Shown: piece by piece, positions 46,872 to 57,085 of the stretch
How the letters are laid out: each line of letters starts with the position of its first letter
Numbering within the stretch: the first letter of the stretch is position 1
Origin: Glycomyces salinus
Lineage (GTDB): Bacteria; Actinomycetota; Actinomycetes; Mycobacteriales; Micromonosporaceae
Reading direction: 5' to 3'
DNA: 64,000 nucleotides
NCBI RefSeq assembly: GCF_016428645.1
Contig: NZ_JAELXW010000001.1
Span: 160,026-224,025 of the forward strand
Position numbers and translations under genes: made by a program
The notes under the pieces: generated by a model
Told to the model about the DNA's origin: nothing
The model's input: the letters and a program-made list of their open reading frames with translations, nothing else
The model's database searches: none

Positions 46872-47780
46872 ATGACGCCCGAACTCGCCGAAGCACTTCG
46901 CGCGGGGCCGTTCCACACCGCCCTGCGCGTCGCCATCCAGTCGAGCGGGCTCGGTCTCGACCGGATCCGCCACCGCCTGGCGATGCGGGGGATAACGGTA
47001 TCGACCACCAGTCTGAGTTACTGGCAGTCGGGGCGCTCGCGGCCAGAGCGGGCCGAGTCGCTGGCCGCGGTGACGGCCCTGGAGGACCTGCTCGACCTGC
47101 CTCCGGGCTCGCTGCGGGCGCTGCTGGGCCCCAAACGGGCGCGGGGTCCGCGCTCGATCCGCGGGCAACTGCCGCGGCCGGACGCGGTGCTAGGCGGCGA
47201 CGCGGTGCGCGAGCTGTGCGACCGGGTCCCGGCCTCGCGCGAGCACACCCTGGACATCCTCAGCCAGCAGGTGATCGTGCACGTCGACTCGCAGTGGCAG
47301 GAGACGGTGATGGAGCTGTCGATGCTGGTGCGGGCGCGGCGGGACGACGTCGACCGGTACATCCTGCTGTATCGGGGAGACCCGGGCTGCGACATCGGCG
47401 ACATCGAGTTCAAGCCGGTGCGCGACTGCACGGTTCCGAACGTGCTGCGCCACGGCGAGGCGCCGGTCGCCCTGGCCGAGATCGTGTTCGACCATCCGCT
47501 CCCCCAGGGCGCGACGCACCTGTTCGAGGCGGTCGTGCAGGGCAACGGCGGCTCCTCGGACGGGCACGGCAATGCCTTCAGGTACCCGGTGGACCACTAC
47601 TCGCTCCAGATCCGCTTCTCCCCCGATGCGGTGCCCAGGCGGGTGTACCGGTTCGCGCAGTCGTCGCTGACGCGGGACAAGCGCGAGACCGGCGACCTCC
47701 AGATGGGCCCGGGCCGCACCGTGGCGCTGGCCGAGGCGGTGCCGAGGCCGGGAGCGCTGGGGATCGGCTGGGAGCATTGA
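46872..47780 (+). CDS. Helix-turn-helix regulator with large C-terminal domain of unknown function
   Basis: Protein of 302 aa. The first about 75 residues form an XRE-like helix-turn-helix (LGLDRIRHRLAMRGITVSTT, SLSYWQSGRSRPERAES), followed by LLGPKRARG. The C-terminal about 190 residues are predicted beta-rich (VHVDSQWQETVMELSMLVRA, VFDHPLPQGATHLFEAVVQG); I recognise no family, and it could be a ligand-sensing domain. ATG 46872 has AGGAAG 9 nt upstream; GTG 46866 is an alternative. TAGAAT near 46800 and a palindrome ACGAATCTTCGT (46809-46820) upstream suggest an autoregulated promoter. Confidence 0.75.
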   Translation: MTPELAEALRAGPFHTALRVAIQSSGLGLDRIRHRLAMRGITVSTTSLSYWQSGRSRPERAESLAAVTALEDLLDLPPGSLRALLGPKRARGPRSIRGQLPRPDAVLGGDAVRELCDRVPASREHTLDILSQQVIVHVDSQWQETVMELSMLVRARRDDVDRYILLYRGDPGCDIGDIEFKPVRDCTVPNVLRHGEAPVALAEIVFDHPLPQGATHLFEAVVQGNGGSSDGHGNAFRYPVDHYSLQIRFSPDAVPRRVYRFAQSSLTRDKRETGDLQMGPGRTVALAEAVPRPGALGIGWEH

Positions 47781-47793
47781 GACGCGAGCAAGG

Positions 47794-47821
47794 GGGCGCC
47801 GCCGGAAGACCGGCGGCGCCC
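47794..47821. terminator. Bidirectional intrinsic terminator between the HTH gene and bioY
   Basis: Perfect 12-bp stem GGGCGCCGCCGG/CCGGCGGCGCCC with a 4-nt loop, followed on the plus strand by GTTTTCG. It lies between convergent stop codons (47780 and 47841). Confidence 0.88.
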
Positions 47822-47840
47822 GTTTTCGCTGTGGCCGCTT

Positions 47841-48455
47841 CTAGTGCTGGCTGCGGAACTTGTTGACCGCCCACCACGCGCCGGGCAGGACCGCGGCGGC
47901 GGCGAAGAGTTTGATGAAGTCGCCGATCATGAACGGGCTGATGCCCTGCTCGATCGTGGTCGCGGTGTCGAGCCCGAGCGACCAGGCCAGGTACGGCGCG
48001 CCGAAGGCGTACATGACCAGGTTGGCCATGACCATGAGCCCGACGGTGTTCAGGAAGGTCCGGTCGGCGCCGCGCTTGGCGAGCCAGCCGACCAGGACCG
48101 CGGCGACGAGGAAGCCGATGATGTATCCGAAGCTGGGGAATCCGTAGCCGGAGCCGCCTTCGGTGAACCAGGGGACGCCGGCCATCCCGGCGACCAGGTA
48201 GACGGCCATGGTCGCCCCCGCGCGCGCCGGGCCGTAGGCGGCGCCGAGCAGCAGCACGGTGAACGTCGTCAGCACGAACGGGACCGGGGTGATCTGCGGG
48301 ATGGTGATCGCGACCTGCGCCGAGGCGCCGGTCAGGGCGGCGCCGCCGAGCACGAGGACGGCCTCGCGTGCGACGGTGGCGGCGCGGGAACCCGCGCCGG
48401 GGATGAGATCGGCGAGAACGCGGGGCGCGGGGAGCGCGGCTGCTGGGGCGGCCAT
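47841..48455 (-). CDS. bioY: Biotin ECF transporter substrate-binding membrane protein BioY
   Basis: S component of 204 aa with six membrane helices. BioY motifs: TGASAQVAITIPQITPVPFV, LTTFTVLLLGAAYGPARAG and FPSFGYIIGFLVAAVLVGWL. It binds biotin with high affinity; no energy-coupling A or T gene adjoins, so it may share a remote ECF module or work alone. The start is ATG 48455 with GGAGG 8 nt upstream. No BirA/BioQ operator was recognised. Confidence 0.93.
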   Translation of the reverse strand: MAAPAAALPAPRVLADLIPGAGSRAATVAREAVLVLGGAALTGASAQVAITIPQITPVPFVLTTFTVLLLGAAYGPARAGATMAVYLVAGMAGVPWFTEGGSGYGFPSFGYIIGFLVAAVLVGWLAKRGADRTFLNTVGLMVMANLVMYAFGAPYLAWSLGLDTATTIEQGISPFMIGDFIKLFAAAAVLPGAWWAVNKFRSQH

Positions 48456-48647
48456 TGCGGATTCCTCCAACATCGTCTGTAGGTTTTCTGCAACGAGAGG
48501 CTGCGTCGAAGCGTAACGCACCGTTGTTTCGACCGTGTGAAGCCCCGCCCGCCTTGTCGGGCCTCGCCGGCAGCGTTGAAAACGGGGGGGGGACCATCGG
48601 GATGCCCGATTTGCAGGCGAGCGCCGGAAAGGCGGCATACGCGCAGT

Positions 48648-48678
48648 CGGGGCTCGCGGGCGGTGCCCGCGAGCCCCG
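48648..48678 (-). terminator. Terminator after etfA
   Basis: Perfect 14-bp stem CGGGGCTCGCGGGC/GCCCGCGAGCCCCG with a 3-nt loop, 19 nt after the etfA stop. Confidence 0.8.
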
Positions 48679-48697
48679 GCGACTCGTTGCTCCGTCG

Positions 48698-49627
48698 CTA
48701 CTTGCGCTTCTCGATCTCCTCGAGCGCCTGCGGCAGCACCTGGAACAGATCGCCGACGACGCCGAAGTCGGACATGCCGAAGATCGGGGCGTCAACATCC
48801 TTGTTGACCGCCACGATCACCCGCGAGGTCTGCATCCCGGCCCGGTGCTGGATCGCGCCCGAGATGCCCGCGGCCACGTACAGCTGCGGGCTGACCGTGG
48901 TGCCGGTCTGGCCGACCTGGAACTTGTGCGGGTAGTACCCGGCGTCGGTGGCCGCGCGGGAGGCGCCGACCGCGCCGCCCAGGGCGTCGGCCACGCGCTC
49001 GATGAGCGCGAAGTCCTCGGCCGAGCCCACGCCGCGGCCGCCGGAGACGACCACGTCGGCCTCGGCCAGCCCGGGCCGGTCCCCGGCAGGCTCGTCGACG
49101 CGCTCGGCGATCTTGACGCGCTTGTCGGTCTCGGCCACCGCGGCATCGACGGCCTCGGTCTCGGGCTCGGCCGGGGCCGGTTCGGCATTCACCGCGCCGG
49201 GCTTGACGGTGGCGAGGTTGATGCCCTTGGTGATCTTGGAGGTCGTGACGGTGGCTCCGGCGAAGATGTCCTGAGTGGCGGTCCCCTCGGCGTCCAGGCC
49301 GGAGACGTCGGTCAGGAATCCCGAGTCGAGCGCGACCGCGAGCCGGGCGACGAGGGCCCGGCCCTCGTCGGTGCCCGGCAGCAGGAACGCGTCGGGTCCG
49401 ACGCGCCCGGCCAGGTCGATCAGGACGCTCGCCTTCGGATCGACGAAGTAGTCGTCGGCGCCTTCGGCGGTCACGCGGTAGACCTTTGCGGCGCCGTACT
49501 CGGCCGCGAGGGACGCCGCGGAATCGTCGAAGGCGACCGCCGAGACCTGCCCGAGCGAGCGGCCCAGGGTCAGCGTCTCGGCGGCGCTCTTGCCGGAGTT
49601 CGGTACGTAGACGAGGATGTCAGCCAT
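48698..49627 (-). CDS. etfA: Electron transfer flavoprotein subunit alpha
   Basis: FAD-binding subunit of 309 aa. The C-terminal FAD domain is clear: VVSGGRGVGSAEDFALIERV, GASRAATDAGYYPH, QVGQTGTTVSPQLYVAAGIS and GAIQHRAGMQTSRVIVAVNK. ETF carries electrons from acyl-CoA and related dehydrogenases to the quinone pool. It follows etfB by 9 nt. A Pro/Glu/Ala-rich stretch at about 150-165 replaces part of the usual linker, a minor oddity. Confidence 0.95.
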   Translation of the reverse strand: MADILVYVPNSGKSAAETLTLGRSLGQVSAVAFDDSAASLAAEYGAAKVYRVTAEGADDYFVDPKASVLIDLAGRVGPDAFLLPGTDEGRALVARLAVALDSGFLTDVSGLDAEGTATQDIFAGATVTTSKITKGINLATVKPGAVNAEPAPAEPETEAVDAAVAETDKRVKIAERVDEPAGDRPGLAEADVVVSGGRGVGSAEDFALIERVADALGGAVGASRAATDAGYYPHKFQVGQTGTTVSPQLYVAAGISGAIQHRAGMQTSRVIVAVNKDVDAPIFGMSDFGVVGDLFQVLPQALEEIEKRK

Positions 49628-49636
49628 GTCAGTCTC

Positions 49637-50413
49637 CTAGATGAACTTCTCGACGGCGAGGAACTCGGCGAGCGCGCGGCCGCCCTCGCCTTCGTCGGCG
49701 ACGATCTGCCCGGCGGTGCGCTCGGGACGGTCGGTGGCCGACCGCACCTCGGTCGCGGCCGCGCCCGCGCCGACCTCGCTCGGGTCGATGCCGAGGTCGG
49801 ACAGGGAGAGGGTCTCGACCGGCTTGCGCTTGGCGGCCATGATCCCCTTCAGCGAGGAGTAGCGCGGGGTGTTGATGGTGTCCCAGACCGACACGATCGC
49901 CGGCAGCGACGCGGTCAGCACGTCATAGCCGTTGTCGCGCTGATGCTCCACTTTGATGCCGTCGCCGTCGAGCTCGATCTTGCGGACGCCGGTGGCGGCG
50001 GGCACGCCCAGGCGGGCGGCCAGGAGGTGGGGCATGACGCCCATGCCGGAATCGGTGGACTCGGCTCCGGCCACGATCAAGTCGTACTCGAGGCGGCCGA
50101 GCGCGGCGGCGAGGATCTTCGAGGTGGCGAGCGCGTCGGAGCCGGCGATTGCGTCGTCGACGACGTGGACGGCCTTGTCGGCGCCCATGGCCAGGGTCTT
50201 GCGCACGGTATCGCTGGCCTGGTCGGGGCCGACGGTCACCACGGTGACCTCGCCGCCGTGGGCCTCCTTGAGTTGGAGGGCGGCCTCGACGGCGTACTCG
50301 TCGAGCTCCCCCATGACGTTGTTGGCGCCGTTGCGGTCGACGCGCAGCTGCTCGTCCAACCGTCTGGCGAGTCCCGAGTCCGGGACCTGCTTGACCAGAA
50401 CCACGATGTTCAT
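49637..50413 (-). CDS. etfB: Electron transfer flavoprotein subunit beta
   Basis: AMP-binding subunit of 258 aa: MNIVVLVKQVPDSG at the N-terminus, VTVGPDQASDTVRKTLAMGA and LIVAGAESTDSGMGVMPHLL in the core. The start is ATG 50413, 6 nt after AAGGAGG; an upstream in-frame TTG two codons earlier is less likely. Forms the ETF dimer with EtfA, encoded directly downstream. Confidence 0.95.
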   Translation of the reverse strand: MNIVVLVKQVPDSGLARRLDEQLRVDRNGANNVMGELDEYAVEAALQLKEAHGGEVTVVTVGPDQASDTVRKTLAMGADKAVHVVDDAIAGSDALATSKILAAALGRLEYDLIVAGAESTDSGMGVMPHLLAARLGVPAATGVRKIELDGDGIKVEHQRDNGYDVLTASLPAIVSVWDTINTPRYSSLKGIMAAKRKPVETLSLSDLGIDPSEVGAGAAATEVRSATDRPERTAGQIVADEGEGGRALAEFLAVEKFI

Positions 50414-50528
50414 CGACAACCTCCTTGGGACCGAATCTCGGCCTCGAATCGTATCCTATGAAGTTACCACCCAGTAACACCTCGAGCCGCTGTTGGCCCT
50501 TCGGGCTCGGACAAGGCATGATGGTTAC

Positions 50529-50864
50529 ATGGTCCGCGCGTTGGTTTTCGTATTCCTGATCCACCTGGCGCTGCTGATCGCGGCCGTGGCCGATTGCCTC
50601 GGCGGCGAACGATCGCCCAGGCGGCTCTCGCGCGGCGTCTGGGTGCTCATCATCGTGTTCCTGCCGATCGCGGGTGCGCTGCTGTGGTTCTGGCTCGGCA
50701 GGTCCAGGCCGGAGGGCCCGACCGGGCCGGGCAAGCCCGGCGGCGGAGGCGGCGTGGGCGGCGGTCCCAGGCGCCCCAAGGGTCCGACCGCGCCCGACGA
50801 CGACCCGGACTTCCTGCGGGACCTCGACCGGCAGCTGCGGGACGACGAGCGCAAAGAGGACTGA
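50529..50864 (+). CDS. Small membrane protein, phospholipase D N-terminal-like (PLDc_N)
   Basis: Protein of 111 aa with two membrane helices (about 4-22 and 36-54) in the PLDc_N arrangement: ALLIAAVADCLGGERSPRRL and WVLIIVFLPIAGALLWFWLG. Then a Gly/Pro-rich linker and an acidic tail. Function unknown. The start is ATG 50529; no clear ribosome-binding site. It converges with clpX, 3 nt between stops. Confidence 0.75.
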   Translation: MVRALVFVFLIHLALLIAAVADCLGGERSPRRLSRGVWVLIIVFLPIAGALLWFWLGRSRPEGPTGPGKPGGGGGVGGGPRRPKGPTAPDDDPDFLRDLDRQLRDDERKED

Positions 50865-50867
50865 GCC

Positions 50868-52172
<1,305 letters not shown>

Positions 52173-52461
52173 CCCAGTCTCCCTTCATGGCGGGCTTGCG
52201 AGTCGTAAGCAGGTCCGGTAGTGCTCGGAGGTTTTCGGACGAACCTGTGTGTCAATCCAGTATTTCGCATTTGCGGCCTCGGCGCCAGACTCCTTGACCT
52301 CAGCGCCAGCGCCACGTTACCCCGCAGGGGCGACAAAAGGAAGACGATCGTCCAGAGACGAGGTTCCCTCTGCGCCCGGTCCAGAGGGGAGGCGCTGCGA
52401 ACCGACCACTCCGCGGGTTCGCGTTCGGCCCGCCGCGCCTGCCCCCTGTATGGAACTGTCG

Positions 52462-53124
52462 TCAGGCGGCCGCCTCGGCCGGCAGCGCGTTCTTCTTGCG
52501 GTAGGCCAGCACGTTGTCGACCAGGCCGTACTCGACGGCCTCGTCGGCGGTGAGGATCTTGTCGCGCTCGATGTCCTTGTGGACCTTGTCGATCGTCTGG
52601 CCGGTGTGGCGGGCCAGCACGCGCTCGAGCTGCTCGCGCATGCGCATGATCTCGCGGGCCTGGATCTCCATGTCGGAGGCCTGGCCGAAGGTGCCCTCGG
52701 TGGCAGGCTGGTGGATGATCACCCGGGAGTTCGGCAGCGCGGTGCGCTTGCCCGGGGTCCCGGCCGCGAGCAGGACGGCGGCAGCCGAGGCGGCCTGGCC
52801 CATGCACACGGTCTGGATGTCGGGCCGCACGTACTGCATCGTGTCGTAGATGGCCATCAGCGCCGTGAGCGATCCGCCGGGCGAGTTGATGTACATGACG
52901 ATGTCGCGGTCCGGGTCGTTGCCCTCGAGCACGATCAACTGGCTCATGATGTCGTTCGCCGAGGTGTCGTCGACCGGGGACCCGAGGAAGATGATCCGGT
53001 CCTCGAACATCTTGTTGTACGGGTTCATCTCCTTGACCCCGTACGAGGTCTTCTCGGTGAACGACGGCACGATGTACCTGGCCTGCTGCTGGTAGGCCTC
53101 GCCGGCGTGGGCGTTGAATTCCAT
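52462..53124 (-). CDS. clpP2: ATP-dependent Clp protease proteolytic subunit 2
   Basis: Serine peptidase subunit of 220 aa. Nucleophile in [11 protein letters not shown], catalytic His in [12 protein letters not shown], Asp in [15 protein letters not shown]. The start is ATG 53124 ([10 protein letters not shown]), giving a propeptide length similar to other actinobacterial ClpP2. It follows clpP1 by 20 nt; the two paralogues form the mixed ClpP1P2 tetradecamer. A 289-nt gap separates it from clpX. Confidence 0.96.
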   Translation of the reverse strand: MEFNAHAGEAYQQQARYIVPSFTEKTSYGVKEMNPYNKMFEDRIIFLGSPVDDTSANDIMSQLIVLEGNDPDRDIVMYINSPGGSLTALMAIYDTMQYVRPDIQTVCMGQAASAAAVLLAAGTPGKRTALPNSRVIIHQPATEGTFGQASDMEIQAREIMRMREQLERVLARHTGQTIDKVHKDIERDKILTADEAVEYGLVDNVLAYRKKNALPAEAAA

Positions 53125-53144
53125 TGCTGTGTTACCCCTCGTTC

Positions 53145-53828
53145 CTACTGGGCCTCGGCCGGGACGTCGGTGACGCGCTGGACGACGTGGTCGATGAAGC
53201 CGTAGTCCTTGGCCTCCTCGGCGGTGAACCAGCGGTCGCGGTCGGAGTCGGACTCGATCTCCTCGATCGAGCGGCCCGTGTGGTGCGCGACGCGGTCCTG
53301 GAACATCTGCTTGGTGTAGAGCATCTGCTCGGCCAGGATCGCCACGTCGGAGGCGGTGCCGCCGATGCCGCCGGAGGGCTGGTGCATCATGATCCGGGCG
53401 TGCGGGAGCGCGTAGCGCTTCCCGGTCGTCCCGGCGCACAGCAGCAGCTGGCCCATCGACGCCGCCATGCCCATGGCCACGGTGGCGACGTCGTTCTTGA
53501 TGTACTGCATGGTGTCGTAGATGGCCATGCCGTCGTAGACCGAGCCGCCCGGCGAGTTGATGTAGAGCTTGATGTCGCGGTCGGGGTCCTCGGCCTCGAG
53601 GAGGATGAGCTGCGCGCACAACCGGTTGGCGATCTCGGAGTTCACCTCGGACCCCAGGAAGATCACCCGCTCTTGGAGCAGGCGGTCGAAGACCATGTCG
53701 TCCAGGCCCGGAGAGCTCGCGCCCCCGCTTCGGCGAGCCTGCGAGCCGTCAGTCTGACCGGCGCGGCCGGCGGAGGGAAGGAAGACGTTCCTCTCCCGCT
53801 CCGAGGAGAATGGATTCGAATGCTCCAT
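53145..53828 (-). CDS. clpP1: ATP-dependent Clp protease proteolytic subunit 1
   Basis: Serine peptidase subunit of 227 aa with Ser124 in GMAASMGQ, His149 in [11 protein letters not shown] and Asp near 198. The N-terminus (first about 40 residues) is longer than usual and Gly/Ser/Arg-rich. The start is ATG 53828 with AGG 8 nt upstream; GTG 53837 is an alternative. In other actinobacteria tig lies directly upstream; here a transporter operon intervenes. Confidence 0.95.
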   Translation of the reverse strand: MEHSNPFSSERERNVFLPSAGRAGQTDGSQARRSGGASSPGLDDMVFDRLLQERVIFLGSEVNSEIANRLCAQLILLEAEDPDRDIKLYINSPGGSVYDGMAIYDTMQYIKNDVATVAMGMAASMGQLLLCAGTTGKRYALPHARIMMHQPSGGIGGTASDVAILAEQMLYTKQMFQDRVAHHTGRSIEEIESDSDRDRWFTAEEAKDYGFIDHVVQRVTDVPAEAQ

Positions 53829-54197
53829 CTTTTGCACCTACATTCTGTCTCGGCGATATGCACTCAGCTTTGCGTTACCAACCAGACCTTAGCCCGTCGC
53901 GCCGACGTTCGGACGCGGCCGGGCGCTGTGTTCGCTGCCAGCGGAGCCGGGAATGTCCGCCTGGTCCATCCTGCGTTCTGACCGGCGAGGCGGCTCGCAC
54001 TCCGTGTCCGCCGCGCCCGCGTCCGACTCGCGGGGACGGGCGGGATCCGGCCGGGGCGGCGGTCGCTGCGCGCGGGGTCACCCTTTCACAACGATTTGAC
54101 TATGGCCTCTGTCACAGAACACCGGGAAATTGGTAGATTTGGTTACCTCGCGGTAGCCAGCGAGAGACATTCTCAATAAACCACAATGGAGTGAATT
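53829..54197. other. Divergent regulatory region between clpP1 and the 54.2-kb membrane gene
   Basis: 369 nt without a gene. Towards the right it becomes AT-richer, with TTGACT (about 54086), TAGATT (about 54135) and a GGTTACC-TCGC-GGTAGCC hairpin before the plus-strand start at 54198. I looked for a ClgR box upstream of clpP1 and found no convincing one. Confidence 0.35.
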
Positions 54198-54569
54198 GTG
54201 TCCGGTTCCCCCACCGCCCGCCTGCGGCTCGTCGGCCTACTGTTCTGGCTCGCCGGAGGCACCGTCCTCACCTTCGGCTGGATGGGCATGGCGGAGATCG
54301 CCTACGTCGACGGCCAGATGCCCTACCTCGTCTCCGGCGCCGCCGCCGGCCTCGCCCTGGTCCTGGTCGGCTCCACGCTGATCCTCTACGCCGCCGTCCT
54401 CGACAGCGCCGAGCGGGGCGCCCGGCGCACCGCCGAGCTGTTCAAGTCGGCCCTGGAGGACCTGGAGGAGTCCGACCGGATCGAATGGTCCGAGGACGGC
54501 CGGGACTCCTCCCCCGACGAGGCCGACGAGCAGCGCGAGATGGCCGCTGCCGGTCACGAGCCCAAGTAG
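54198..54569 (+). CDS. Small membrane protein of unknown function
   Basis: Protein of 123 aa with two membrane helices (about 9-30 and 42-66) and an acidic cytoplasmic tail (EESDRIEWSEDGRDSS, ending AAGHEPK). Start GTG 54198 with TGGAG about 7 nt upstream. Not recognised. Its 3' end overlaps the convergent livF-type gene by 16 nt. Confidence 0.65.
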   Translation: MSGSPTARLRLVGLLFWLAGGTVLTFGWMGMAEIAYVDGQMPYLVSGAAAGLALVLVGSTLILYAAVLDSAERGARRTAELFKSALEDLEESDRIEWSEDGRDSSPDEADEQREMAAAGHEPK

Positions 54570-55261
54570 GCCTCGCGCACCGCCTCGTCGTCGAGCATCG
54601 CCGAGCCCTTCCCCGCGACCGTGATGCGGCCCTGCTGCATCACGAACGCGGTGTCGGCCTGCTCCAGCACGCCCGCGTTCTGCTCGACCATCAGCACCGT
54701 GACGCCACGCTGGTTGATGACCTTGACGGCCTCGAACACCTGCTCGGTCAGCTTCGGAGACAGTCCCAGCGAGGCCTCGTCGATCAGCAGCAGGCGCGGG
54801 GAGGCCATCAGGCCGCGCCCGATGGCCAGCATCTGCTGCTCCCCGCCCGAGAGCGTCCCGGCGAGCTGGTCGGAGCGCTCCCCGAGCCGCGGGAAGATCG
54901 AGTAGACCTCGCCGAGGTTCTGGCGGAAGCGGCGCGAATCGCCCCTGACCGTCCAGGCCCCCAGGCGCAGGTTCTGCCTGACCGTCAGCGCCGGGAACAC
55001 GTGCCGTCCCTCCGGGACCAGGACGATCCCCGAGCGGACCCGGGCCCCCGGCGAGCCGGTCAGCGGCTCGCCGTCGTAATAGACGTCGCCGTCGCTCACC
55101 GGCAGCAGCCCGGCGAGGGCCAGCAGCGTCGTGGTCTTCCCGGCGCCGTTGAGTCCCAGCAGGACGGCGTTGGAGCCCTCCTCGATGGACATGCTCACCC
55201 CGTGCAGGACCGGGACCGAGCCGTATCCGGCGCGCAGGTTCGAGACGTCAAGCAGTCCCAT
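54554..55261 (-). CDS. Branched-chain-type ABC transporter ATP-binding protein (LivF-like)
   Basis: ATPase of 235 aa: Walker A GLNGAGKT (36-43), signature LSGGEQQML (from 138), Walker B RLLLIDEASLGLSP. Paired with the LivG-like ATPase whose gene it overlaps by 14 nt. Last gene of a six-gene minus-strand operon (surface protein, binding protein, two permeases, two ATPases). Confidence 0.93.
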   Translation of the reverse strand: MGLLDVSNLRAGYGSVPVLHGVSMSIEEGSNAVLLGLNGAGKTTTLLALAGLLPVSDGDVYYDGEPLTGSPGARVRSGIVLVPEGRHVFPALTVRQNLRLGAWTVRGDSRRFRQNLGEVYSIFPRLGERSDQLAGTLSGGEQQMLAIGRGLMASPRLLLIDEASLGLSPKLTEQVFEAVKVINQRGVTVLMVEQNAGVLEQADTAFVMQQGRITVAGKGSAMLDDEAVREAYLGS

Positions 55262-56057
55262 CTTCTCCTCCTTCGGCCGTCGCGGCCGCGCCGCCGAGGT
55301 AGGCGGCGATCACCTCGGGGTGGCGCTGGATCTCGGCGGGGCGGCCCTCGGTGAGCAGCCTGCCGAAGTTGAGCACGTACACGTAGTCGCAGACCTCGGC
55401 GACCAGGGGGACGTGGTGTTCGATCATGAGGATGGTCAGCCGGAGCCGGTCGCGCAGTTCCCGCAGGGTCCCGGCCAGGTCGTGGGCCTCTTCGGGGCTG
55501 AGCCCGGAGGCCGGCTCGTCCAGCAGGAGCATCTTCGGGTCGCTGGCCAGGGCCATCGCCATGTCGCAGGTCTTGCGGACGCCGTAGGGCAGTTCTGAGG
55601 CCCGCACGCCGGCCACCTCGCCGAGTCCGAAGTAGTCGATGATCTCGGCGGCGTCGCGGCGCAGTTCCCGCTCACGCAGCCAGGTCCCGCCGAGCCCGAG
55701 CAGTCCGGCCACGGCCGAGTAGCCGGTGCGCTGGTGCTGGGCGAGCATGACGTTCTCGGTGACGGTCAGGCTGTCGATGACGCCGAGGTTCTGCCAGGTG
55801 CGGGCCATCCCGGCTGCGGCCCGGCGGTGGGTCGGCAGGCGCGAGACGTCGCGGCCGTCGAAGGAGACGCGGCCGGCCTGGGGCTGGTAGATCCCGGTCA
55901 GGCAGTTGAAGCAGGAGGTCTTGCCCGCCCCGTTGGGGCCGATGAGGCCCACGATCCGGCCCTCGCCGACGGTCAGGGACAGGTCGTCGAGGACCTGGAG
56001 GCCGCCGAAGCGCAGTGACAGGCCGTCGGCTCTCAGCATCTGGCGTCCGCGTTTCAC
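55248..56057 (-). CDS. Branched-chain-type ABC transporter ATP-binding protein (LivG-like)
   Basis: ATPase of 269 aa with Walker A GPNGAGKT (40-47), Walker B MLLLDEPASGLSPEE and an H-loop in LIMIEHHVPLVAEVCD. The signature reads LPYGVRKTCDMA instead of the usual LSYGxQR, a modest deviation. Start GTG 56057 overlaps the permease stop (GTGA) and follows AAGGGGG; ATG 56039 is possible. Confidence 0.92.
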   Translation of the reverse strand: MKRGRQMLRADGLSLRFGGLQVLDDLSLTVGEGRIVGLIGPNGAGKTSCFNCLTGIYQPQAGRVSFDGRDVSRLPTHRRAAAGMARTWQNLGVIDSLTVTENVMLAQHQRTGYSAVAGLLGLGGTWLRERELRRDAAEIIDYFGLGEVAGVRASELPYGVRKTCDMAMALASDPKMLLLDEPASGLSPEEAHDLAGTLRELRDRLRLTILMIEHHVPLVAEVCDYVYVLNFGRLLTEGRPAEIQRHPEVIAAYLGGAAATAEGGEDGTA

Positions 56058-57082
56058 CGCTTTGCCCCCTTCACGAATCGGGTGACCGGTGCCAGCAGCT
56101 GGCCGATGCCTCCGGGGAAGAACCGCAGGACGACCAGGAGCATGAGGACCACCAGGAACGGCGGCAGGACGTGGTAGACCGCCTCGTTGAGGAACGGCGG
56201 CTGCCAGGGCAGCCCGGCCAGGAAGTTCGGCAGGACCAGCGGCAGCAGCGCGAAGAACGAGGAGGCGATGACGATGCCCAGCCGCGAGCGCAGGCCGCCG
56301 ACGACGGCCATCAGCACCCACAGCAGGGCCACCTGGAACTCGAAGTCCAGGGCCTGGACGACCTGGTTCCAGTGGGCGAACAGGCCCCCGGCCAGCCCGG
56401 CGACAAGGCCGGAGAAGCAGAACGCGCCCAGTTTGTAGCCGGTGACGTCGACCCCGAGGGTCGAGGCGATCCGCTCGTCGTTGCGGACGGCCGTCAGCGC
56501 CCGCCCGGCCTTGGTCGAGACCAGGCGCCAGTCGGTGTATAGGACGACGACGAGCACCGCCAGGCACAGCAGTGCGTAGGCGAGGTCGGATTCGACCAGG
56601 GCCGAGCGCGGGGCGAAGGCCCCGGCGCCGCCGCCGGTGAACTCGCGCCAGTTGAAGATCGTGGTCTCGGCGGTCAGGCCGAACGCGAGGGTCACCAAGG
56701 CGAGATAGAGGCCCTTGACGCGCAGGGCGACCATCCCCACGATCAGGGCCGTGACGGTCCCGGCCAGCGCGGCCCCGGCCAGGCCGAAGCCGAACGGCGC
56801 CCCGAGCCGGGAGGCCATGAACGCCGACGAGAACGCGCCGATGCCGACGAACGCCTGGTGGCCCAGCGAGATCTGCCCGGCATGGCCGGTGAGGGTGTTG
56901 ATCGACAGGCCGATGACGGCGTAGATGGCGGCGCGGCTGACGCGCTGGGCCCACACGTCGCCGCCGAAGACCAGCGGCAGCGCCACGAGCGCGAGGGCGG
57001 CCAGGATGAGCGCGACGCGGACGACCAGGCCGAGGTGGGTGCGGACGCGGACGCGCGTGAGCACGAGGGTGGTGGCGGACAT
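56054..57082 (-). CDS. Branched-chain-type ABC transporter permease (LivM-like)
   Basis: Permease of 342 aa with about nine helices and LivM text: AIYAVIGLSINTLTGHAGQISLG at the second helix and ALTAVRNDERIASTLGVDVT in the cytoplasmic coupling loop. Pairs with the LivH-like protein, whose gene ends 3 nt upstream. Confidence 0.93.
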   Translation of the reverse strand: MSATTLVLTRVRVRTHLGLVVRVALILAALALVALPLVFGGDVWAQRVSRAAIYAVIGLSINTLTGHAGQISLGHQAFVGIGAFSSAFMASRLGAPFGFGLAGAALAGTVTALIVGMVALRVKGLYLALVTLAFGLTAETTIFNWREFTGGGAGAFAPRSALVESDLAYALLCLAVLVVVLYTDWRLVSTKAGRALTAVRNDERIASTLGVDVTGYKLGAFCFSGLVAGLAGGLFAHWNQVVQALDFEFQVALLWVLMAVVGGLRSRLGIVIASSFFALLPLVLPNFLAGLPWQPPFLNEAVYHVLPPFLVVLMLLVVLRFFPGGIGQLLAPVTRFVKGAKR

Positions 57083-57085
57083 CGG

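Noticed and set aside
48584..48592. Run of nine G residues
   Set aside because: Lies in non-coding sequence between bioY and etfA; a homopolymer or sequencing artefact with no evident phase-variation target.
53829..53900. ClgR operator upstream of clpP1
   Set aside because: Only a loose resemblance around GTAACGCAAAGC; the palindromic half-sites do not match.
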